Shown: positions 35,618 through 45,177, counted from the first letter of the stretch. The stretch: DNA of 64,000 nucleotides from Corynebacterium riegelii (GCF_016728505.1 NZ_CP068159.1:372001-436000); one strand, 5' to 3'. Translations and numbers: made by a program. The notes: generated by a model from the sequence alone, not told the origin.

Positions 35618-36433
35618 GTGAAATGGTTTGTAACACTGGCACTTGGGTACGGCGCGGCGCTGGGGTTGCAGGAGCGACCCAGGCTGCCGTTTAACAACCC
35701 GGATTTCGTGCCAACGCACCCGACGCCGGTGCTGTATATCCATGGGATTAACTCGCGGACGGCCTCCTTCAAGGAGAACGCGAATTACCTGGCTGCCCAA
35801 GGTTTTTGGGTGTGGGGATACGACTATGGCGACATGATCGCCCCCGGGTTTTTCGGCGTGGGCGACCTGGATGCGATTGTGGAGGACGTCGCGCAAAACG
35901 TGGACCGTGTGCTGCGCGAAACCGGCGCTACACAGGTGGATATTGTGGCGCACTCCCAAGGCGCGCTGATGACCAAGCTGTTCATCGCTCGCGGTGGGGC
36001 GCCCAAAGTGCGGCGCGTGGTGGCCATGGGCGGCAACTTCCACGGCACGGACATGCGGGGCTGGGCTGGCCGCCTAGGGAAGGTGGCCGCTCGCTATCCG
36101 CGCCTGACGGCACTGCTTGCTTCCGGCGCGTCGCAGCAACTCGTGGGCTCGGCGTGGCTGAAGCGCTTCGCGGACGTGCCGGATACGGACCCGTCGATCG
36201 TGTACACCTCGATCTACTCCCCCAGGGATCATGTGGTGACGCCGAATTCGGCGTCGCAACTGAACGCGGTCGGTGGCGCCGACGTGGTCAACATTGACTC
36301 CGGTGCGATTTACGACGGCTACGCGCCCCTCCACTCACTCATGCCACGAAACCCACTCTACGCTGCACTAACCGCGTGGGGGCTCACCCGTAAAGTGGGC
36401 GAGCACACGCCGCCGGCGCTGGAGATCCACTGA
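35618..36433 (+). CDS. Secreted triacylglycerol lipase/esterase
   Basis: The product has about 271 residues. The N-terminal hydrophobic KWFVTLALGYGAALGL is a likely signal or anchor. PVLYIHGINSRTASF supplies the oxyanion HG motif, VAHSQGALM the nucleophile Ser, SPRDHVV the Asp and APLHSLM the His: a complete alpha/beta-hydrolase triad in LipA/EstA order. GTG 35618 is preferred because the hydrophobic start begins there; the frame extends to 35483. It probably hydrolyses lipid esters outside the cell. Confidence 0.83.
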   Translation: MKWFVTLALGYGAALGLQERPRLPFNNPDFVPTHPTPVLYIHGINSRTASFKENANYLAAQGFWVWGYDYGDMIAPGFFGVGDLDAIVEDVAQNVDRVLRETGATQVDIVAHSQGALMTKLFIARGGAPKVRRVVAMGGNFHGTDMRGWAGRLGKVAARYPRLTALLASGASQQLVGSAWLKRFADVPDTDPSIVYTSIYSPRDHVVTPNSASQLNAVGGADVVNIDSGAIYDGYAPLHSLMPRNPLYAALTAWGLTRKVGEHTPPALEIH

Positions 36434-36447
36434 GCAACTGAGAAGAA

Positions 36448-38142
36448 CTAGCCACACTTCACAATCGGCACCGGGGTGTACACCGTGGTCTGGGTTTCGC
36501 GGGAAAGCTCGTTGCCCGCAAGGTCATAGATCACTCGCGTGTCAGAAGTGGTGAAGCCCGGCGCGCCCGAGGACGGGATACAGCTGCCGCCGGTAACGCG
36601 CTGCTCCTGCGGCTGCGTTGTCGCCCAACGTCCACCGTTGAAGGATTCCACGGTGGTGGTTTTCACGCCCATGAGACTGACGGTGACGCTGCCACCGCCA
36701 ACGTTGGTGACAATCTTGACCGGGTGCGGGGAGTCGTTGCGGAACTGCAGGTCAATGGCACCTTCGTACACGGTTGCCTCGCGCCCGGCCGGGTAGCGGG
36801 AGATGTAGTAGGAGTGCGGGGTGTGCGCCACATCCGTCATCGCCGCGAAGTATGCGGCGTTGTACAAGGTGGTGGCGAACTGGGAGATACCGCCGCCCAC
36901 CGCGGTATCCGCGCGGCCGTTCAAAATGATGCCCGATTCCACGTACCCCTGCGCCGTGCCGCGTGGGCCGGTGTAGCCGTTCAAGGAGAACGTCTCACCC
37001 GGGTTGACCACAGCACCGGAGACGGTCTGCGCCACCAGGGCGATGTTTTGGCCGGATGCGGCGGAGTATCCGCTGGTGGTGAAGCTGCCAACCACTTGGT
37101 CGAACGTAGCGTTGGCGGCGTCCTCAGTAGTAAATGTCGCCGGTTCTGGTTTGTAGGTTGCGTCCCATTCACGTGGGGCGCTATCAAGCAACCTGCCCTC
37201 AAAACCGTCTAAGGTTTGCTCCCAATCCACCACCAGTCCGTCGATGGATTCCTGCACGCCGCCGCCGGTGAGTACGCGCGCGTTTTGCGCCTCAACCTCC
37301 GTCGGCGCGAGCTGCTCACCCAAAATCCCCTGCGCGGCCTCCACGTTGACCTGCGGCTGGATCTTGCCGTCCACCACCGGGAACTGGATGATCTCACCCA
37401 GTCGCTCCTGCGGCACCGTCGCCGCCACCTCCGGATCATTACTGCGCACCGTCAGCGGCCCGTTCAACGCCGCGCGCACCGGCCCTTGCTCCGCTGCACG
37501 CACCGCCGCCTCATTCACGACAGGCTCCACGGTCACCGGCTCAACCTCCACCCCTTCCGGTTGCAGCCACTGGGCCTTGACCGCTTCGCTCAGCTTGTTT
37601 GCGGCGACGTCCTGCCCCAACACCGGCTCATCCACATTGGCACGCCCACCTTCAATATGGATCGCACCATCAACGGGATCCCGGTGCAGCTCAGCGCTTA
37701 AGGTTTCCATGGCGGGGTTGAACTTCGCGTCATCCACCTTCGCCACTGCATCAACCTCACGCTGCGTAAACAAGCCGCGCAGCCTGCTGATCGGGTTGGC
37801 GGACTCAACGCCAACGGCGTCAATGGTTGCGTCCCAATCCATCACCAGACCGGCCTCCGCCGGAACGAACTGCGCGGTGGCCTGGTCAGCGCGTACGGAA
37901 ACGGGGTTCGTTTCAATGTTGCCCAGCTCGTCTTGGAGCTTCCCTTTGGCGCTCTCAGGCTTCATACCCCCAATTGCCACTCCACCAACGGTGGTGCCGC
38001 GCGGGACGTTGCCGCGGTTCATCGCCAGGTCCGCCAGATAGATCGCCAGCAAGACAGCCAGCACGCCGACGAAAATGCCAACGGCAATCTTGCCGCCACG
38101 GCCTTTGCCACGCGACTCGGATTGTGCTTGCACAGTACTCAC
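36448..38142 (-). CDS. VanW-family cell-wall protein with peptidoglycan-binding-like repeats
   Basis: The 564-residue product is a single-pass type II membrane protein (helix about 19-41 after a short basic cytoplasmic tail). It has two PG_binding_4-like segments containing GGVAIGGM and a later ALNGPLTV block. The C-terminal VanW domain begins at LNGYTGPRGTAQGYVES, with VGGGISQFATTLYNA and TPHSYYISRYPAGREAT. A pair of Cys near the C-terminus (GGSCIPSS and IVKCG) may form a disulfide. VanW proteins are linked to peptidoglycan, but the reaction is unknown. Confidence 0.9.
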   Translation of the reverse strand: MSTVQAQSESRGKGRGGKIAVGIFVGVLAVLLAIYLADLAMNRGNVPRGTTVGGVAIGGMKPESAKGKLQDELGNIETNPVSVRADQATAQFVPAEAGLVMDWDATIDAVGVESANPISRLRGLFTQREVDAVAKVDDAKFNPAMETLSAELHRDPVDGAIHIEGGRANVDEPVLGQDVAANKLSEAVKAQWLQPEGVEVEPVTVEPVVNEAAVRAAEQGPVRAALNGPLTVRSNDPEVAATVPQERLGEIIQFPVVDGKIQPQVNVEAAQGILGEQLAPTEVEAQNARVLTGGGVQESIDGLVVDWEQTLDGFEGRLLDSAPREWDATYKPEPATFTTEDAANATFDQVVGSFTTSGYSAASGQNIALVAQTVSGAVVNPGETFSLNGYTGPRGTAQGYVESGIILNGRADTAVGGGISQFATTLYNAAYFAAMTDVAHTPHSYYISRYPAGREATVYEGAIDLQFRNDSPHPVKIVTNVGGGSVTVSLMGVKTTTVESFNGGRWATTQPQEQRVTGGSCIPSSGAPGFTTSDTRVIYDLAGNELSRETQTTVYTPVPIVKCG

Positions 38143-38179
38143 CCCGTTAAGCGTAGCCAGATACTCGCCGGCTGGAAAA

Positions 38180-38238
38180 AGTTGACATAACGCTTATCTG
38201 CTAGAGGCGGCTTCGCGTTACTAGCACACAACGCAAAA
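38180..38238 (-). repeat. Intergenic repeat, family A (inverted copy of 45728-45787)
   Basis: Read on the minus strand, this 59-bp unit contains GCGTTGTGTGCTAGTAAC, CTCTAGCAGA and CGTTATGTCAA. It matches the plus-strand copy at 45728 at roughly 85% of positions. It lies in the 208-bp gap between the VanW gene and the glycoside hydrolase. Confidence 0.8.
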
Positions 38239-38288
38239 AGAGCCGAAAGTCTGAACATTCCACCTGGGGTTTTAGAAGGGCATTTTCA

Positions 38289-38327
38289 TTGTCTGCTAGG
38301 AGCACGCCGCGCGCCGCTAGCAGACAA
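38289..38327. repeat. TTGTCTGCTAG hairpin, same repeat family
   Basis: TTGTCTGCTAG and CTAGCAGACAA form an 11-bp perfect stem around a GC-rich loop, 51 bp from the repeat at 38180. The same stem core recurs at 45641. It follows the stop of the glycoside hydrolase gene and may act as a transcript end. Confidence 0.7.
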
Positions 38328-38350
38328 ATACAAAACCCAGTTACAACCCC

Positions 38351-39442
38351 CTAATGCAAACGCTCCACGCGCGCGGCTGCCTCGTCCACACGCGCCAGGG
38401 GCACTTCGCCGCTTTCCACGGCAGCGACAACCAGATCAATCGTCGCCGGCAGGTCAGCGCCCGTAGACCATAACGCCTGGTCAGCACCCGCGGCAATGGC
38501 CATCTTCACGGCCTGCGGGGTCGGTGCGAAGTCTAAAAGCCCACGCATGCCGGAGAGGTCATCAGTAACAATCACGCCGTCAAAGGGCACACCACCCGGG
38601 TAGTCGCCTTCGCGCAGGATGCGATACGCCTCCGGGTTCAGCGAACTTGGCACACCTACCGGCCCCATGCCGGGGACGATCATGTGTCCCATCATCACGC
38701 TGGCATCAGGAAAACGTGCAAGCAGCGGCCCATACGGAAGCATGTCGAGGGCCTTCAACTCCTCCACGGGTGGGGTCACGGCCAGCTGGTGGTGGGTATC
38801 CCCAGAGGCCCGGCCGTGGCCCGGGAAGTGCTTAAACGTCGGCGTCACGCCCGCGTCCACCAACCCCTGGGAGAACAACCCGCCAACGCGCACTACCTCC
38901 TCCGGCACGGAGTTGAAGGAGCGGTCCCCCACAATGTCCAGGTCAATCACATCAAGGTCCAAAAGCGGGGCGTAATCCACATTGATGCCGTGGTTGCGCA
39001 GGGAAACGCCAATGTCATAGCCGGTTCCCTGGATCACCTCCGGCGGGTTGCCGGCCAGCGCGCGCGGCGGCATGAAGCTACCCAGCACCTGCGTGTGGCG
39101 CTGGACGCGGCCGCCTTCAAAATCAATCGCTACGGAAAAGGCCCGCGGGTACTGCTCCCGCAGCGCGTTAATGTTACGGCCCGGCTCCGTCAGCAGCGCC
39201 GGATCCGCCCAGCTCGGGATGATCAACCCGCCCACGCCCTGGTCCAGTGCCCACCGCGCCTGGTCGTAATTAGTCACCCCCACCACCATCAAGGAGGCCA
39301 CCTTCGCCCGCAGGTCTTGCTCGGGCTCTTGCTTATCGACGGGGGCGGGTGCTGGGGTGGGCGTTTGGGCGTCGTCAAGCGAAGGCCCCGAACATGCAGC
39401 AAGGCAGCACGCAGTGAGCACAGACGTAAGCCGTGCGCGCAT
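38351..39442 (-). CDS. Glycoside hydrolase 3 lipoprotein, beta-N-acetylhexosaminidase-like
   Basis: The 363-residue product begins with a lipoprotein signal MRARLTSVLTACCLAACSG and then a Pro/Ala-rich linker. The catalytic domain has the NagZ-type signature KHFPGHGRASGDTHH and VTDDLSGM with the nucleophile Asp. It likely removes N-acetylglucosamine from cell-wall fragments outside the membrane. AGGGAGG precedes ATG 39442; the longer frame is rejected. The linker carries two opposed copies of the GCTTNNCGACG word. Confidence 0.9.
   Translation of the reverse strand: MRARLTSVLTACCLAACSGPSLDDAQTPTPAPAPVDKQEPEQDLRAKVASLMVVGVTNYDQARWALDQGVGGLIIPSWADPALLTEPGRNINALREQYPRAFSVAIDFEGGRVQRHTQVLGSFMPPRALAGNPPEVIQGTGYDIGVSLRNHGINVDYAPLLDLDVIDLDIVGDRSFNSVPEEVVRVGGLFSQGLVDAGVTPTFKHFPGHGRASGDTHHQLAVTPPVEELKALDMLPYGPLLARFPDASVMMGHMIVPGMGPVGVPSSLNPEAYRILREGDYPGGVPFDGVIVTDDLSGMRGLLDFAPTPQAVKMAIAAGADQALWSTGADLPATIDLVVAAVESGEVPLARVDEAAARVERLH
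39331..39380. repeat. Closest inverted pair of the interspersed GCTTNNCGACG word
   Basis: GCTTATCGACG (39331-39341) and CGTCGTCAAGC (39370-39380) face each other 28 bp apart inside the linker-coding part of the glycoside hydrolase gene. Each has the GGGC/GGCC flank typical of the family listed in the findings. Confidence 0.6.
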
Positions 39443-39509
39443 GAAACACCTCCCTGGGAACGAAACGTCATTCACTCTACGCAGCCCGCACACTGGTAGG
39501 GTTCAACGC

Positions 39510-39695
39510 ATGCCGCAACCTGCTGAAAACCGCACCATGTCATCCATCTTGGCCAGTGCTGTCATCGGCGTTGTCCTCGGTCTTGTGGGGGTGCTGGGGC
39601 TGGCGGGGTTTTCTGGGCAGACGGTGCCAACCGGCCAGGCCGTGCCGGCGGATGACGCGGTGCTCGGCGGCCCGGAGTACGGCTCCCGACAGTAG
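39510..39695 (+). CDS. DUF2613 small membrane protein
   Basis: The 61-residue product has one hydrophobic helix (about residues 11-35, SSILASAVIGVVLGLVGVLG) and a short Pro/Gly-rich outer tail. In corynebacteria a DUF2613 protein precedes the AftD gene, as here. Its TAG overlaps the aftD GTG (TAGTG), so the two are translationally coupled. An internal ATG at 39537 is an alternative start. Confidence 0.78.
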   Translation: MPQPAENRTMSSILASAVIGVVLGLVGVLGLAGFSGQTVPTGQAVPADDAVLGGPEYGSRQ

Positions 39696-42600
39696 TGCGC
39701 GCCCATATCCTCGGCTGGATCGGGGCGTTTAGCCTCGCATTTTTACAGCCGCCCGGGCAGGTTGCCGCGGACACCAAGCTGGATTTGGTGGTTAACCCGG
39801 CGCGTTTCTTGGCGCGCGCCACGCATATATATACAGACGAGTTCCCGCTGGGCCAGCTGCAGAACCAGGCGTACGGGTACCTGTTTCCGCAGGGTGCGTT
39901 CTTTCTGCTGGCGGATTTGGCGCAAGTGCCCGCGTGGGTGACGCAGCGTTTGTGGTGGGCGCTGATTATGGGGTTGGCGTTTTCGGGGACGTTGGTGCTG
40001 GCGCGCCGAATAGGCTTGCCCGCTGGTCTGCCTTCGGTGTTGGCGGCGGTGTTGTACGCGTTATCCCCGCGCATCCTGACCACGCTGACAGCGATCTCTT
40101 CGGAGGCTTGGCCGGTGGCACTCGTGCCGTGGACACTGGTGCCGTTGGTGCAGCGGCGGCCGAACGTGGCGGCGTCTGTAGTCGTGGTGGCGTGCATGGG
40201 CGCGGTCAACGCCACCGCCACCATCGCCGCGTGCCTGCCTGCGTTTATTTATCTTCTGTGGCGGGGGCATGTCCGGCGGGCCGCCGGGTTCACGCTCGGG
40301 GCGGTGGCGGTGTCTGCATGGTGGCTGGGACCGCTGCTCATCCTGGGGCGCTACGCACCGCCGTTTACAGATTTCATTGAATCGGCCACCGTCACCACCG
40401 CGTGGCTCAACCCGGTGGAGATCCTGCGCGGCACCACCTCCTGGGCGCCGTTTGTGGATGCGGAGCGTACCGCCGGCCACCTGCTGGTCACTGAACCAAC
40501 GTTTGTGCTGGCTACCTGCGCCATCGCCGCCGTCGGGCTGGTGGGGCTGCGCCGACTTCCGCGTGAGTTTGTCGCCATGTTCGCCATCGGTTTCGCGTTG
40601 CTTGCCGGTGCGCATTGGGGCATTTCGCTTCTCGACGCCCAACTCGCCCCCTTCCGCAACCTCCACAAATTCGACCCCCTGATCCGTTTGCCGATGGCGC
40701 TCGCGGTGGGTGCTGCACTCACAAACAGGCGCACAAGAGTCAACCGCGCGCAGGTGGCGTGCGTGGCGTTGGCGGCGGTGGTGGCCACCTCACCGGCGTG
40801 GTCCCTGCGCCTGTTGCCGGTTGGCACGTGGGCCTCTGGTCCTGCGGCCGGGGTGTCGCAGGATTGGGTGGAGGCCTGCGAGTACATCGATAAGCACGCC
40901 GCGGGGACGCGGACGTTGGTGGTGCCAGCGGCGTCGTTCGCCCGCCAGGAGTGGGGGTGGACGCGCGATGAACCGATCCAGGCGCTGTGCAACTCCCCGT
41001 TCGTCTTCCGCGACGCAATCCCGCTGGTAGAACCGGAAGCCATTCGCGGCCTGGACGGCCAGACTGCGGTGGTGGATGAAGTGGCGCTGCGCGCGATCGG
41101 CGTGGGCGCAGTCGTGGTGCGTCGCGACCTTGAGCACCAAACCCCCACCCCGTCTTTGGGCGTGCCCACTGCGAACTTTGGTGATGTGGACGTGTTCCTG
41201 CTTGACCCTGCGCGCGACATGATGATCACCGCCGATGCGCCTTTGCCTATTAGCGCCGGCGGGGAAGCCCTCCCCCTTATCTGGCGCGAGCTCGGCTACT
41301 TCCCCACCGTGCTGACCCAGGGCGATGTTGATCATCGCCCCGAAATCTCCACGGACACCCCCGCGCTCGCCGTGCGTAACTACGGCAGCTTGGACGGCCA
41401 GTCGGCACATCTGACCAGTCTGGATGAGGATGGCTCTGTGTACAACCGCGTGAAGGATTATCCCAGCGCGGGCACGCCAGTCGGTGTGACTATGCAGGGC
41501 GGCAGGGTGGAGGCGTCTTCAAGCGCCAGCGCGGCGCGCTCCGTGACCTCGGCGTTTGACGGGCTGGACGATACCGCCTGGTGGCCGGCCCCGGGCGATC
41601 CGACCCCACATTTGCGCATTCGCAGCGACGCCACCACCGCGACTATTACTGCCACCGCCAACACCCAGGTGCTTGTAGACGGCCGAACGGTCTCCCTTGT
41701 TGGCGGTGAACCCCGCGAGGTAACCAAACACGACACGGTCATGGAGCTCGAACTGACCGAACCGGTGGGCATTACGCAGGTAGACGCCGGTATCACGCGC
41801 ATTGTGGAGCTCGATGCAACCAAAGCCCGTGCGCTTGTCTTCCAACGCCACTTCCCCGCCGCCAACGTGATCCAGCGCCGCTTCACCACCACCGTGGATG
41901 CCACGTGGCAGCTCACCGCGCGCGCCACCATCGACGGCGCCGAGCACGCCCCCGGCCCAGTCCACCTGCCCGCCGGCACACACGAGCTGACCAGCCGCGC
42001 GAAGGTGGTCATGCTCACCCAACCCTTGACGCTGCCCACCTGGTCGCCCTTCGACGGCACGATTGATGCGGCCGATACCGAACGCATCATTATCACGACT
42101 CGCGGGTTTAACCCGGGCTTGCGCGCAACCGCAGGCAACCATGAGCTCGAGCCCTTGCTTATCGACGCCTCCACGCAAGCCTTTATCGTCCCACCCGGCG
42201 CATCCGGCGATTTCCGCATGTGGCACGCGGGGGATGCGGCCTACCGTGCAAGTTTGGGCATCGGCGGAGCGTTGTCCCTGCTGACGGTGGCCGCGTGCCT
42301 GTGGGTGCCGTGGCGCCGCTCGGGGCCAGCGCCGCGTGCGCTGGCGCGCCCAATTGCCGGCGCGGCGGTGCTGGCTGCGAACCCGCTAGTCGGTGCGGCG
42401 GCGTTGGCAACCGCCTGGGTGGTTGAGCGCTTCACCTTGATCCGCGGCAGCTGGCTAGCGTTTGGCGCGATGTTGGTCGCCGGACTGTGGCTGGCGCGCG
42501 CACCGTGGCCTGCGGACAACTACGCGGGCGACAGCCTCTTGCTCACCTTCGCCGGGTGCTTGGCCATCGCGGCCGCCGCGGGACGCTCCACCAGCTCGTA

Positions 42601-42703
42601 CGAGGCGTACGACACCACCAGCGACGCCACGGTAGTAAACACCCACACCGGTACGAAGTGGCCGCTGAACCAGGGCACGCCGAGCGTCGGAAAGGCGAAG
42701 TAA
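39695..42703 (+). CDS. aftD: Alpha-(1->3)-arabinofuranosyltransferase, AftD-type
   Basis: The product has 1002 residues with the architecture of the DUF3367 family: about ten membrane helices in the first ~400 residues (GT-C fold with an acidic early loop, KLDLVVNPARFL), a long extracellular beta-rich part that includes a discoidin-like carbohydrate-binding region around 610-700, and C-terminal helices. AftD adds alpha-1,3 arabinofuranose branches to arabinogalactan using decaprenyl-phosphoarabinose. GTG 39695 is set by coupling to the upstream gene. The last 184 bp overlap the convergent acyltransferase gene. Confidence 0.87.
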   Translation: MRAHILGWIGAFSLAFLQPPGQVAADTKLDLVVNPARFLARATHIYTDEFPLGQLQNQAYGYLFPQGAFFLLADLAQVPAWVTQRLWWALIMGLAFSGTLVLARRIGLPAGLPSVLAAVLYALSPRILTTLTAISSEAWPVALVPWTLVPLVQRRPNVAASVVVVACMGAVNATATIAACLPAFIYLLWRGHVRRAAGFTLGAVAVSAWWLGPLLILGRYAPPFTDFIESATVTTAWLNPVEILRGTTSWAPFVDAERTAGHLLVTEPTFVLATCAIAAVGLVGLRRLPREFVAMFAIGFALLAGAHWGISLLDAQLAPFRNLHKFDPLIRLPMALAVGAALTNRRTRVNRAQVACVALAAVVATSPAWSLRLLPVGTWASGPAAGVSQDWVEACEYIDKHAAGTRTLVVPAASFARQEWGWTRDEPIQALCNSPFVFRDAIPLVEPEAIRGLDGQTAVVDEVALRAIGVGAVVVRRDLEHQTPTPSLGVPTANFGDVDVFLLDPARDMMITADAPLPISAGGEALPLIWRELGYFPTVLTQGDVDHRPEISTDTPALAVRNYGSLDGQSAHLTSLDEDGSVYNRVKDYPSAGTPVGVTMQGGRVEASSSASAARSVTSAFDGLDDTAWWPAPGDPTPHLRIRSDATTATITATANTQVLVDGRTVSLVGGEPREVTKHDTVMELELTEPVGITQVDAGITRIVELDATKARALVFQRHFPAANVIQRRFTTTVDATWQLTARATIDGAEHAPGPVHLPAGTHELTSRAKVVMLTQPLTLPTWSPFDGTIDAADTERIIITTRGFNPGLRATAGNHELEPLLIDASTQAFIVPPGASGDFRMWHAGDAAYRASLGIGGALSLLTVAACLWVPWRRSGPAPRALARPIAGAAVLAANPLVGAAALATAWVVERFTLIRGSWLAFGAMLVAGLWLARAPWPADNYAGDSLLLTFAGCLAIAAAAGRSTSSYEAYDTTSDATVVNTHTGTKWPLNQGTPSVGKAK

Positions 42704-43578
42704 AGCACCGCCACGTGCCACAAAAACAACGAGTACGACCAGCGTCCAAGCGTGCGCATGGGGCGGCTGGCGAGCACACTGTTCGCCCCTTTTTCAGCGC
42801 CGGTTAGCGCGTACGGGCCGACGACGAACGCCGCGAAGAAAGTCCCCAAGATCACGCGGACGTTGAACTCCGCAGGGGTCGGGTGCGTCAGTCCCGCAGG
42901 ACCCGCAAGGCCCGCCAGGTACGCAATGGCCGCAGCAGCCAGCAACCAGGGCCAGCGCGGCCCGCGCCAGCGCACGCCGAGGCGCTCCAGCTCCGCCAAG
43001 ATAAGGCCCACGGCAAACCACGGGGCGTACGAGGGTGGCCACGTCTGCTGGTCCACCAGCCACGGCCACGCCAACCCGAACGGCACGGCGATCAGCAGCG
43101 CGAGCTGCCGGCCGCGATCCCCCAGCGCCATGTACGCGGGCAGCACCAGGTAGAACGCCACCTCCACGCACAGGGACCACAGTTGCGTCAGCCCCTCGAT
43201 AAGCCCGTCGGGCACGTAGACCTGCAGCAAAAAAACATTGGCCAGCACCTGTTGGAGGCTCACGTGGGTCAGCGGCGGCAGGGCGACAAGGACCACGGCC
43301 ACGCAGGTGAGGTAGGCCGGGGCGAGACGGACGAGCCGTCGATAGTAATAGCCCTTTGCCACCCACTGACCGCGAGAGAGCAGGAAAGCCGAAAGTGCGA
43401 AAAACACCGCGACGAAGTAATCAAAGCGCTCCACAAACGTGGACGTCAGCCCGGTCTGGAAGGCCACATGCGTGGTCAAAATGCCAAGGGCAGCGAGGCC
43501 GCGCAGGCCATCAAGCTGGGGCAGCACTGGAGATACGTTAGGGTTTGCGATGTGGCCATTGTAGGAAACGCCCGCCAC
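42520..43578 (-). CDS. tmaT: Acyltransferase-3 family protein, probable trehalose monomycolate acetyltransferase
   Basis: The 352-residue integral membrane protein has about ten helices and the acyltransferase-3 start LPQLDGLRGLAALGILTTHVAF, whose His is the proposed catalytic residue (quoted as LPQLDGLRG then LTTHVAF). As I recall it, the C. glutamicum gene between aftD and pck is NCgl2759, TmaT, which O-acetylates trehalose monomycolate before MmpL export. The gene count to pck here agrees. GTG 43578 overlaps the divergent gene by 27 bp; a later GTG near 43526 is possible. The symbol rests on synteny. Confidence 0.75.
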   Translation of the reverse strand: MAGVSYNGHIANPNVSPVLPQLDGLRGLAALGILTTHVAFQTGLTSTFVERFDYFVAVFFALSAFLLSRGQWVAKGYYYRRLVRLAPAYLTCVAVVLVALPPLTHVSLQQVLANVFLLQVYVPDGLIEGLTQLWSLCVEVAFYLVLPAYMALGDRGRQLALLIAVPFGLAWPWLVDQQTWPPSYAPWFAVGLILAELERLGVRWRGPRWPWLLAAAAIAYLAGLAGPAGLTHPTPAEFNVRVILGTFFAAFVVGPYALTGAEKGANSVLASRPMRTLGRWSYSLFLWHVAVLYFAFPTLGVPWFSGHFVPVWVFTTVASLVVSYASYELVERPAAAAMAKHPAKVSKRLSPA

Positions 43579-45012
43579 TTCAACCCCGTAGTGGCCTACG
43601 GTGCCGCCCTTGTTGTTGCGGTGACGTGGCCGTTTCTCATGCCCGGCCAGGCGTTTGCGCTGCGCGACATGCTGGTCTTCGACGGTATGTATCTCACTCG
43701 CGCCTCCCTCGGCTACGGCGATCTGCCGGCGCGCAACGTGCCGCAGGATGCGCTACTAGCCATCGTGCCGTATCCGGTGTTGGCGCTGCGCGTGATCATG
43801 GTTGCCGCGGCCTGTTGTGCTGCGGTGAGTGCGTACCGGCTGGGCCGTAGTCCGTTTGGCAAGGCCGCGGCGATGACGGTGCTGCTGTGGAACCCGTTTG
43901 TGGTGGAGCGCCTCTTGCAGGGCCAGTGGTCCTTGGTTGTCGCGGCGTGGCTGTTGCCGGCGGTGTTTTGCGCGCCGGTGCCGCTGCGGGTGCTTGCGCA
44001 TTGGTTGGCGTCGTTAACGCCTACGGGTGCGCTTGCGGCGGCAGCGTTTTCGCGCGGGTGGCGCGGTGTGTTGGTTTCTGTGGTGACATGCGCGCCGTGG
44101 GTTGTGGCCAGCGTTGCGGCAGGTAGCGGTGGCACATCTTCGGCTGCGGCGGTGCAGGCCTTCGCCCCGCGTGCAGAGGCGTTTGTGGGCACGCTGGGCT
44201 CTGTGGCCGGCCTTGGCGGGATCTGGAACTCTGCGGCGGTGCCGTGGTCGCGCGAGGTTGGCTTTGCGCTGTTTGGCCTGTTGCTTTTGCCGCTGTTGGC
44301 GCTCGGCTGGCGTGGCGTGCCGCGCCGCTGGCTATGGCTTGGCGCCCTTGGCCTAGCTATCCCCCTGGCTGCCTGGGCCGGTCTCACCGCACCGCTTGTC
44401 CAGCACCTGCCCGGGGGCGGGTTGCTTCGCGACGCCACCAAGTTCCTCCTCCTCACCCTCCCCGCCTGCACCGCCGCCGCAGGCCACCTCACCAGCCGGT
44501 GCGCAGCCGCCGCTGTTGGCGTTGCGTTCTTGCAGGTCCCAGACGCCTCGCTCGCCTTGTCCGCACTGACCCCCACCACGGTCGCCGTACCCACGGTGGA
44601 GCACCGGGGCCGCGATGTTTTCTTCGAAAACGCCCCAACGCTTCTGCTTCACGACGCCCACACGCCCACCCTCAACCCCACCCCCAAAGCCATGAACGTG
44701 GTCGAGTCTGGGGCACTTTCGGTTGACGGCGTGGAAGTGGACCCGCCGTCCGAACGTTGGTTGGCTGCCTCCGGTGCTGTTGGTGCTGGTGCTGTTGGTG
44801 CTGGTGCTGCTGGTGCTGGTGCTGGTGCTGCTGGTGCTGTTGGTGCTGTGGATGTGGATTTGCTTCGGAACCTCGGCGTTGGCCTCGTGGTCTTTCAGGA
44901 TGGATCCGTGCTGGACACGGGGGCTCCTGCGCGTGGTCTCCCACCGTTTGGCACAGCACTTTTCGCGTTGTGGTGTGCCGCTCCATTGCTCGGAATCACA
45001 AAACGTGACTAG
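43552..45012 (+). CDS. Polytopic membrane protein of the arabinan/mycolate region, function unknown
   Basis: The product has about 486 residues with eight or more hydrophobic helices in the first 350, then a short outer domain. An early loop FALRDMLVFDG with two Asp resembles the acidic loop of GT-C glycosyltransferases, but no family can be named with confidence. The outer domain holds an Ala/Gly/Val repeat (GAVGAGAVGAGAAGAGAG) encoded by a hexanucleotide tract. GTG 43552 is the best start after the antisense acyltransferase start; the upstream extension is a shadow. Confidence 0.72.
   Translation: MAIVGNARHFNPVVAYGAALVVAVTWPFLMPGQAFALRDMLVFDGMYLTRASLGYGDLPARNVPQDALLAIVPYPVLALRVIMVAAACCAAVSAYRLGRSPFGKAAAMTVLLWNPFVVERLLQGQWSLVVAAWLLPAVFCAPVPLRVLAHWLASLTPTGALAAAAFSRGWRGVLVSVVTCAPWVVASVAAGSGGTSSAAAVQAFAPRAEAFVGTLGSVAGLGGIWNSAAVPWSREVGFALFGLLLLPLLALGWRGVPRRWLWLGALGLAIPLAAWAGLTAPLVQHLPGGGLLRDATKFLLLTLPACTAAAGHLTSRCAAAAVGVAFLQVPDASLALSALTPTTVAVPTVEHRGRDVFFENAPTLLLHDAHTPTLNPTPKAMNVVESGALSVDGVEVDPPSERWLAASGAVGAGAVGAGAAGAGAGAAGAVGAVDVDLLRNLGVGLVVFQDGSVLDTGAPARGLPPFGTALFALWCAAPLLGITKRD
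44773..44849 (+). repeat. GGTGCT hexanucleotide tract
   Basis: About thirteen tandem units of GGTGCT and close variants (TGTTGG, TGCTGG) lie in frame and encode alternating Gly-Ala-Val. Length changes by 6 bp would keep the frame, so the tract can vary without breaking the gene. Confidence 0.85.
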
Positions 45013-45177
45013 AATCACATTTCTTGACAGAACCGCCCGTGACCTGTCATTTTGCCAACATTAGTTGAGCTTTACCCATTAATGGCGACCGCCAATCGTG
45101 GACATCCTTGCATGACTTGCGCCACACGTTTAATGTGAACGCCAGGTAAACAAATGGTTACGAGAGGAGGCCCCGGG

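Noticed and set aside
45023-45052. TTGACAG...CTGTCATTTTG as a terminator after the membrane-protein gene at 43552
   Set aside because: The stem is only six base pairs with a long loop, too weak to call.
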